This document shows positions 7,820-12,023 of a stretch of 12,023 bases of DNA, piece after piece. Numbering within the stretch: the first letter of the stretch is position 1; each line of letters opens with the position of its first letter. The position numbers and the translations under genes were made by a program. The notes beneath the pieces were generated by a model. The model did not search any database, was not told the DNA's origin, and saw only the letters and a program-made list of their open reading frames with translations. Source of the stretch: Treponema sp. (GTDB lineage: Bacteria; Spirochaetota; Spirochaetia; Treponematales; Breznakiellaceae); NCBI GenBank assembly GCA_031283505.1, contig JAITBO010000258.1:1-12023 (forward strand), read 5' to 3'.

Positions 7820-8247
7820 ATCATGCTTCGGCGGTCCTCAAACCGGCCTTGCAAAAAGCCGGGGTTCAGCCGATAGGAAAAGCGATTATCTGTACGGTAA
7901 AGGGAGATCTCCATGATATTGGGAAAAACCTGGTAAAGATGATGATCGAGGGGAACGGCATTGAGGTTGAATATCTTGGCGTGGACTGTAGTGAAGAAAA
8001 GGTGATTGAAGCGGTAAAGAATTCCGGTGCCAAGGTAGTATGCCTGTCCGCTCTGCTTACGACCACTATGATGGCCCAAAAAGATGTCATTGAAGCCATT
8101 AAGAACGCGGGACTGCGGGATCGCGTAAAGATTATGGTAGGCGGTGCTCCGGTGACCCAAAGTTTTGCGGATGAAATTGGTGCCGACGCTTATACGGCAG
8201 ACGCTGCCAGCGCAGCCGAGGTATGCAAACAGTTCTACCTTGTCTGA
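7816..8247 (+). CDS. mtaC: MtaC corrinoid protein, cobamide-binding Rossmann part (frame-shifted)
   Basis: This half carries the B12-binding domain: GDLHDIGKNLVKMM, with the cobalt-ligating His at residue 33 of this frame (about 105 in the fused protein), then LGVDCSEEKVIEAV, the SALLTTTM loop and VGGAPVTQSFADEIGADAY with DA further on. In the methanol system MtaC carries the methyl group between MtaB and a second methyltransferase. All signature residues for cobamide binding are present, so the domain could still bind cofactor if made. Its opening residues (MNHASAVLKP) are normally internal and follow the cap domain directly. The stop (8245-8247) overlaps the preferred start of the reactivator gene by eight bases, indicating translational coupling. 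Confidence 0.88.
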   Translation: MNHASAVLKPALQKAGVQPIGKAIICTVKGDLHDIGKNLVKMMIEGNGIEVEYLGVDCSEEKVIEAVKNSGAKVVCLSALLTTTMMAQKDVIEAIKNAGLRDRVKIMVGGAPVTQSFADEIGADAYTADAASAAEVCKQFYLV

Positions 8248-9745
8248 GAAGCCGGACGTGATCATCACTATTGAAGGCAGGGAAGGATCCTGCCGGTCCG
8301 AAGAAGGGGAATCTCTTCTGGATACTCTGCGGCGCGGAGGAATATCCATGGATGCCCCCTGCGGAGGACACGGGAGATGCGGGAAATGCCGGGTGCGGAT
8401 ACTGAGCGGCAGCTTAAAAACGGGCAAGGGCAATACAAATGTTCCTTCCGTCGATGCCGGTTGGATGCGGGCTTGTACCGTATATCCTTCATCGGATCTG
8501 ACGATAGCGCTTCCCCAAGCCCTGTTTGCCGGGGAGACGGCTGATGTTTCACCGGCAGAGGGGAAGACCATACGCCGCGCCGGGTTTGCCCTGGACATAG
8601 GAACCACGACGGTTTTTCTCCGGCTCCTGGACATGGATACCGGGGAAGCGGTTGACGCCCTTTCTGCCCTGAACGATCAGAGGATATACGGCGCCGATGT
8701 GATGAGTCGTATAAGTGCCGCAATAGAAGGGAAAACCGAAGCGCTTTTCCGGCGTATCAATTTCCAGGTTCGGGATATGCTTTCCCGGTTTGACCAGAAG
8801 TGGGATCTGAAAAAAAAGGAATGTCTTGCGGTGGCGGGAAACACTACCATGCTCCATCTCTTTGTAAACGCCGATCCTTCCCCCCTGGGAACTGTTCCTT
8901 TCACGCCGGTCTTCCTTGAAGCAAGGGAATTGCCCGGTTCATGCTTGTCCCTCACTGTGGAAACCGCAGTCCTTTTGCCTTCAATTTCCGCCTTTGTGGG
9001 CGCCGATATAACCGCCGGGATCGCCGTCACGGGCATGACGGAAGAAGACAAGATATCCCTGCTCATTGATATAGGTACCAACGGTGAAATGGCCCTCTTC
9101 CATAAGGGAAGGCTTTTCTGTTGTTCCACCGCCGCAGGTCCTGCCTTTGAAGGAGCGGGGATTTCCTGTGGAACCGGCGGCATAGCCGGGGCGGTGAACC
9201 GTATCGAAAAGCGGGACGGTTCCCTCTGTTTTTCCACCATAGGCGGAAGCCCCCCTGTGGGGGGCTGTGGTTCCGGCCTGGTAGACGCTATTGCCATCAT
9301 GCTGAATGAGGGGGTGATAGACGAGACCGGCGCCTTTACCGGTGAAGAAGAGTCCTTCCCCATAACAGAAGGGATAGCCCTTACCCAGGGAGACATCAGG
9401 CAATTTCAGCTTGCCAAGAGCGCCATCATTTCGGGGATAAAGATACTCTGCAAGGCTGCGGGGCTGGAGCTTGACGAGGTAGAACAAGTGTATATTGCCG
9501 GGGGACTCGGCATGTATATAAGCCTGGACAGCGCGGTACGGACCGGCCTCCTGCCTCCTTGTTTTAAAGGCAGAAGCGCTGTCTGCGGGAATACCAGCCT
9601 TGAAGGTGCTGTCCGGCGCCTTACGGATCCCGGCTTTCCGGTCTTCTGTAACGATATTATCACTAAGAGTATAACTGTTGAGTTAGCGGCGGATCCCGCT
9701 TTTATGGAAGAATTTACGGAAAATATGCTGTTTCCGGAAAGCTAA
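8240..9745 (+). CDS. RACo-like ATP-dependent reactivator of corrinoid proteins (2Fe-2S, ASKHA)
   Basis: About 501 residues from the TTG at 8240. An N-terminal ferredoxin-like domain has Cys41, Cys47, Cys50 (PCGGHGRCGKC) and Cys79 (RACTVYP), the ligand pattern for one 2Fe-2S cluster. The large C-terminal part is the ASKHA/DUF4445 domain, with phosphate-binding loops ALDIGTTTVF (about 117) and LIDIGTNGEMALF (about 276), plus AGPAFEGAGISCG, GGCGSGLVDA and YIAGGLG. Known relatives use ATP to drive one-electron reduction of inactive Co(II) corrinoid protein to Co(I); here the client would be MtaC. The TTG start (MSEKPDVIITIEG) overlaps the end of mtaC by eight bases; GTG at 8258 is an alternative, and an ATG at 8165 would overlap mtaC by 83 bases and is unlikely. 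It is shorter than the ~630-residue RACo of acetogens because the linker region is reduced. It is the only member of the operon with no visible lesion. Confidence 0.9.
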   Translation: MSEKPDVIITIEGREGSCRSEEGESLLDTLRRGGISMDAPCGGHGRCGKCRVRILSGSLKTGKGNTNVPSVDAGWMRACTVYPSSDLTIALPQALFAGETADVSPAEGKTIRRAGFALDIGTTTVFLRLLDMDTGEAVDALSALNDQRIYGADVMSRISAAIEGKTEALFRRINFQVRDMLSRFDQKWDLKKKECLAVAGNTTMLHLFVNADPSPLGTVPFTPVFLEARELPGSCLSLTVETAVLLPSISAFVGADITAGIAVTGMTEEDKISLLIDIGTNGEMALFHKGRLFCCSTAAGPAFEGAGISCGTGGIAGAVNRIEKRDGSLCFSTIGGSPPVGGCGSGLVDAIAIMLNEGVIDETGAFTGEEESFPITEGIALTQGDIRQFQLAKSAIISGIKILCKAAGLELDEVEQVYIAGGLGMYISLDSAVRTGLLPPCFKGRSAVCGNTSLEGAVRRLTDPGFPVFCNDIITKSITVELAADPAFMEEFTENMLFPES

Positions 9746-9900
9746 TGGGAAACGATCCCGCTTATCGCAAGAATTTTTTTGTAACTTGAGTGGAAGCGGT
9801 CCTTATTGAGAGGCAAAAGCCGGTTAAATCAATCGGGGCTAATTGTAAGGAAGTGAAAAAAGCTGGCGTTGCCGGCAAAAAGAGAAAAAAAGCCGACTAA
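9745..9900 (+). pseudogene. Small ORF in the mta operon interrupted by one in-frame TGA
   Basis: The ATG at 9745 overlaps the reactivator stop (TAATG), the usual sign of coupling. The frame reads MGNDPAYRKNFFVT, then TGA (9787-9789), then continues in the same frame for 36 codons, VEAVLIERQKPVKSIGANCKEV followed by a very basic tail (KKRKKAD) and TAA at 9898-9900. The whole would be about 51 residues. I do not recognise a family. It may be a broken small gene, a TGG-to-TGA mutation, chance, or (less likely) a recoded stop. The second part could also start by itself at GTG 9790, but no ribosome binding site is visible. Confidence 0.35.
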
Positions 9901-9926
9901 CGCCTTTTCGCTGGTTGACTTTTTAT

Positions 9927-9931
9927 AGGAG
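9927..9931 (+). promoter_or_regulatory. Ribosome binding site of mtaB
   Basis: AGGAG seven bases before the ATG at 9939. It decides the start: the frame is open upstream to a TTG at 9915, but the family sequence begins at MRIAFDKTAY. Confidence 0.8.
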
Positions 9932-9938
9932 TCTTTCA

Positions 9939-11105
9939 ATGAGAATAGCCTTTGACAAAACCGCCTATCAAAATCTGGATGATTTTATTTTTGGGAAAGC
10001 TCTGTATCCGTTGCGTCTTTCAAACGGAATGCAAATCGGCGGGGGAATAGTGTACCCCGAAATCAATTTTACCCTGCCGCCCATGACCATAGACCAGGGA
10101 ACCATGAAAACCGTTGTTGAAAACTACAAGCAGATCATCACCGGAATCTGTGAACGGGCGCGGGAACTCTACACGCCGGGATTTGTGGCGGAGATAGAAA
10201 CACTGCCTCCCATGACCTTTAACCCCACATGGGCAGAGGAAGTCACTAAAACCGTGGTAGACATTATCAAAGACTTTGAAGCAAAGTACGGCGTCAAGGG
10301 TGCCGTACGTATTACTCCCAACGACATTCGGGAAGGTTCCGATCTTGAACATATGTGGTATGGCCGTCATTGGGACGCGATTCTGGAAACCTTTGAACGA
10401 TGCGCCCGCGCAGGCGCCGATTTTCTTGCCATAGAATCGGTGGGAGGCAAGGAAGTTCACGATGACGCCATTATGTACGGCGATATCAGAAAATCGGTCT
10501 TTGCCCTTTCGGTTCTGGGCTGCCGGGACATGGGGAAACTCTGGACGGAAATCGTGGCCATTGCCGAAAAAACAAACACCATTGCCTCCGGGGATACGGC
10601 CTGTGCGTTCGGGAATACCGCATTGGTTCTTGCAGATAGAAACTATGTGTCCAAGGTATTCGCCGCTGTGGTCAGAGTGATGACTGCGGTACGCTCCCTT
10701 GTAGCATTGGAATGCGGCGCCAAGGGACCGCATAAGGACTGCGGCTACGAGGGGGTCTATATTAAAGCCATTACCGGTACCCCTATCGCCACCGAAGGCA
10801 GAACTGCCGCCTGCGCGCACCTCTCTCCTCTGAGAAATGTGGCCGCTTGCCTGGCCGACCTCTGGAGCAATGAACCTCCCCGCCGCAGAACGGCGGGGTA
10901 TCGAAGATTTCTCCGTGAAATCTTTGTGTATGCGGGGGAACACATCCCCCGCACCCCAGTAGGAAGTGCCCCAAGGGGCGGGGTATTAAACCCCAAAAGG
11001 GCTACGCCCTTTAATAAAACTTATAGAATCATTTATATTCCCTTGAATGCTTTTAATTCCTATCATATATTTGTAAATATTTTTTATTTCATTAGTTTGT
11101 TCTAA
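9939..11105 (+). CDS. mtaB: Methanol:corrinoid methyltransferase MtaB, C-terminally truncated
   Basis: Residues 1 to about 312 are MtaB: they start MRIAFDKTAY and include MQIGGGIVYPEINFTLPPM, VRITPNDIREGSDLEHMWYG, AIESVGGKEVHDDA, ASGDTACAFGNTAL and GPHKDCGYEGVYIKAITG. The enzyme is a TIM-barrel zinc protein that splits methanol and methylates Co(I) on MtaC. From memory of the Methanosarcina enzyme (zinc ligands Glu164, Cys220, Cys269), the equivalents here are Glu166, Cys222 and Cys268, so the zinc site is present. After LWSNE (about 10874) the frame enters a palindrome cluster and translates 76 unrelated residues (PPRRRTAGYRRFL...) to a chance stop at 11105. The family is about 460 residues, so roughly 150 C-terminal residues are gone, including part of the barrel. 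The protein is very probably inactive. The start is fixed by AGGAG at 9927-9931. Confidence 0.88.
   Translation: MRIAFDKTAYQNLDDFIFGKALYPLRLSNGMQIGGGIVYPEINFTLPPMTIDQGTMKTVVENYKQIITGICERARELYTPGFVAEIETLPPMTFNPTWAEEVTKTVVDIIKDFEAKYGVKGAVRITPNDIREGSDLEHMWYGRHWDAILETFERCARAGADFLAIESVGGKEVHDDAIMYGDIRKSVFALSVLGCRDMGKLWTEIVAIAEKTNTIASGDTACAFGNTALVLADRNYVSKVFAAVVRVMTAVRSLVALECGAKGPHKDCGYEGVYIKAITGTPIATEGRTAACAHLSPLRNVAACLADLWSNEPPRRRTAGYRRFLREIFVYAGEHIPRTPVGSAPRGGVLNPKRATPFNKTYRIIYIPLNAFNSYHIFVNIFYFISLF
10878..11012. repeat. Cluster of six consecutive short palindromes
   Basis: Six hairpin-forming inverted repeats follow one another: 10878-10898 (8-bp stem CCCCGCCG), 10904-10924 (8-bp stem AAGATTTC), 10931-10953 (8-bp stem TGCGGGGG), 10968-10979 (GCCCC/GGGGC), 10980-10994 (GGGGT/ACCCC) and 10996-11012 (AAAGGGC/GCCCTTT with a TAC loop). 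The cluster starts exactly where mtaB similarity ends and stops where the AT-rich island begins. It also supplies the last codons of the small minus-strand ORF. It resembles the hairpin-rich ends of IS200/IS605-type elements or REP-type repeats, but no transposase of that kind is present in the window. The last stem could also help to end transcription arriving on the minus strand. Confidence 0.7.
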
Positions 11106-11192
11106 ATTATTTTTATTCAAATAACTTTTTAAATCATTAATTATTTTAAAAACATCATTCAATTGTTTTTTCTCATTTTCAGTCAATGACAT
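10986..11192 (-). CDS. Small helical ORF downstream of the J-domain gene, unknown function
   Basis: About 68 residues starting MSLTENEKKQLNDVFKIIND, rich in Lys, Asn and Ile, and probably helical or a short coiled coil. I do not recognise a family. The start at 11192 has GGAG (complement of 11201-11204) eight bases upstream. An alternative ATG at 11216 directly abuts the stop of the J-domain gene (TAAATG) and would add eight residues; either way the two genes are coupled. The last residues (IKGRSPFGV) are encoded by the final palindrome of the repeat cluster, so the original C-terminus may have been replaced at that junction. Base composition is as AT-rich as its partner and unlike the mta genes. 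Confidence 0.5.
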   Translation of the reverse strand: MSLTENEKKQLNDVFKIINDLKSYLNKNNLEQTNEIKNIYKYMIGIKSIQGNINDSISFIKGRSPFGV

Positions 11193-11216
11193 TTCTTTTT
11201 CTCCATTCCGTTCCAT

Positions 11217-11780
11217 TTATATTTTTCCACAATTCTTGAATATTGAATATATATAAACTTGATTTCTTGTAATTTTAGTTGCTTCTGACGAAACATTATC
11301 GCCATTCTCTCTACGCAAATGAATTGGATACATACGCTTAAATTCATCTTTGTCTAGTATGCGTATTTGAGATAATTTTGAAGAAGGTTTTTTTGTTTTT
11401 GCATTGTCAACAAGTATAGTTACTTTGTCTGCATTTATGCTTACATAAAACCATACTCCTTTTCTACAAGTTAATGGTATTGTCTGCAAATCACGAGGAT
11501 GTGCCGTAATATCTTTAATAATCTTGTCCCATATTTCGTTAAATATATCTCTATTTGAATTTTTATTTTCTTTTAATACACAGGTTTTTAAATATTCATA
11601 AGCATTATTAATCTGTTTCATAATATCGACAGAATGTCGTTTCTCAAATTCTGAAGCATTAACATATTTATCGGGGTGATATTTCAATGCATATTGACGG
11701 TATGCTATTTTGAGTTCATTTTCTCTGAAATTTTCTTTAAGCCCTAAAAATTTTCTATAAAATGAATATTCTTTATCCAT
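11217..11780 (-). CDS. J-domain (DnaJ-like) protein with unassigned C-terminal domain
   Basis: 187 residues. Residues about 6-66 form a J domain: YRKFLGLKENFRENELKIAY, then YRQYALKYHPDKY with the HPD tripeptide at 35-37, then IMKQINNAYEYLKT. The HPD loop is what stimulates Hsp70 (DnaK) ATPase, so the protein is likely an Hsp70 co-factor for a particular client. There is no Gly/Phe region, zinc finger or DnaJ C-terminal domain, so it is not a general DnaJ. The second half (about 95-187; RKGVWFYVSINADKVTILVD, then the segment DEFKRMYPIHLRREN and RNQVYIYSIF) looks like a compact alpha/beta domain that I cannot assign. GGAGG (complement of 11785-11789) lies four bases before the ATG, and a promoter lies just upstream. 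The gene is very AT-rich compared with the mta genes, which suggests transfer. Confidence 0.85.
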   Translation of the reverse strand: MDKEYSFYRKFLGLKENFRENELKIAYRQYALKYHPDKYVNASEFEKRHSVDIMKQINNAYEYLKTCVLKENKNSNRDIFNEIWDKIIKDITAHPRDLQTIPLTCRKGVWFYVSINADKVTILVDNAKTKKPSSKLSQIRILDKDEFKRMYPIHLRRENGDNVSSEATKITRNQVYIYSIFKNCGKI

Positions 11781-11797
11781 TTTTCCTCCATATTTTG

Positions 11798-11827
11798 GTT
11801 ATATCCTATATCTTACAAAAATGTCAA
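11798..11827 (-). promoter_or_regulatory. Sigma-70-type promoter of the J-domain gene
   Basis: On the minus strand TTGACA (complement of 11822-11827) is followed after 18 bases by TATAAC (complement of 11798-11803). Transcription would begin within a few bases of the ribosome binding site of the J-domain gene, giving a short leader. Confidence 0.6.
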
Positions 11828-11872
11828 TCCTTTTCTCGTATTTTTAGAAAAAATTAAGGTGCAATTTCGCAT

Positions 11873-11972
11873 AACGTTCCGGCTGTTTACGACGGTTTGA
11901 CGGCCCGAATAAAAAAATGCGTAGCATTTTTAGGGCTGGCAAACTGTGGGTGTAGTGAGCCGTGGGAATGTT
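11873..11972. repeat. Long imperfect hairpin, attC-like
   Basis: The ends pair (AACGTTCC at 11873-11880 with GGAATGTT at 11965-11972), followed inward by GGCT/AGCC (11881-11884 with 11958-11961), GGTTTG/CAAACT (11894-11899 with 11940-11945) and GGCCC/GGGCT (11902-11906 with 11933-11937). The apex is a perfect 8-bp stem AAAAATGC-GTA-GCATTTTT (11913-11931). Unpaired bases separate the helices, as in integron attC sites, and the outer edges are AAC on the left and GTT on the right. The flanking seven-base cores fit the attC consensus only partly, so the identity is open. Confidence 0.45.
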
Positions 11973-11996
11973 CAGACCGAAGGTCTGCGCGTAGCG
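11973..11996. repeat. Two small GC-rich palindromes next to the long hairpin
   Basis: CAGACC-GAA-GGTCTG (11973-11987) is followed at once by CGC-GTA-GCG (11988-11996). The GAA-loop stem resembles the one at 7322-7336, and the GTA-loop stem resembles the apex at 11913-11931. The role is unknown; the remaining bases to the window end show no gene. Confidence 0.45.
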
Positions 11997-12023
11997 GAAT
12001 GACCTAGGCGAACGAAACCCCGA

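Noticed and set aside
9787..9789. Selenocysteine codon in the small ORF
   Set aside because: The residues around the TGA do not resemble a known selenoprotein site, and the downstream sequence offers only a weak three-base-pair stem where a SECIS element should be.
10020..10943. 307-residue minus-strand frame opposite mtaB, and 318-residue frame opposite mtaC/reactivator (7678-8634)
   Set aside because: Both are antisense shadows of genes recognised from conserved motifs; neither has a ribosome binding site or recognisable domain.
1..12023. CRISPR array, tRNA or rRNA genes
   Set aside because: No regularly spaced direct repeats with unique spacers and no tRNA- or rRNA-like sequence were seen.

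Overview
The window looks like an accessory stretch of a roughly 50% GC bacterial chromosome. The anaerobic, corrinoid-dependent methyl metabolism, the large sensor/hybrid kinase with a spirochete-style lipobox and the general style of the genes suggest a gut (termite-type) Treponema. That assignment is inference; the window holds no rRNA, tRNA or other phylogenetic marker.

Layout. Bases 1-394 hold no convincing gene. Then come two intact plus-strand genes: a hybrid sensor histidine kinase with two receiver domains (395-3112) and a membrane-anchored alpha/beta hydrolase followed by about eight transmembrane segments (3144-5105). Bases 5106-5943 are a scrap-yard: a ~250-bp MITE-like element with repeated termini (5111-5363), a piece of an IS30-family transposase (5365-5655, minus) and an unassigned stretch. 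A cysteine-rich DUF2284 protein (5944-6513) follows. A second, longer IS30 relic with recognisable terminal inverted repeats (6538-7428) separates it from a methanol methyltransferase operon.

The operon (7598-about 11010, plus) encodes MtaC (methyl-carrying corrinoid protein), a RACo-type ATP-dependent reactivator of corrinoid proteins with a 2Fe-2S domain, a tiny ORF, and MtaB (zinc-dependent methanol:corrinoid methyltransferase). MtaB would methylate the Co(I) cobamide on MtaC, and the reactivator would rescue accidentally oxidised Co(II)-MtaC. No MtaA-like second methyltransferase is present. Three of the four frames are damaged: mtaC is split by a -1 shift at a five-G run, the tiny ORF contains an in-frame TGA, and mtaB loses about a third of its length where it runs into a cluster of palindromes (10878-11012). 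Only the reactivator is clearly intact. The simplest reading is a decaying operon; sequencing errors or recoding at the first two sites are alternatives.

The right end (about 11013-11870) is strikingly AT-rich and carries, on the minus strand, a J-domain protein gene with its own good sigma-70 promoter and a small downstream ORF. It is bounded on one side by the palindrome cluster that terminates mtaB and on the other by a ~100-nt imperfect hairpin (11873-11972) somewhat like an integron attC site. This island looks horizontally acquired.
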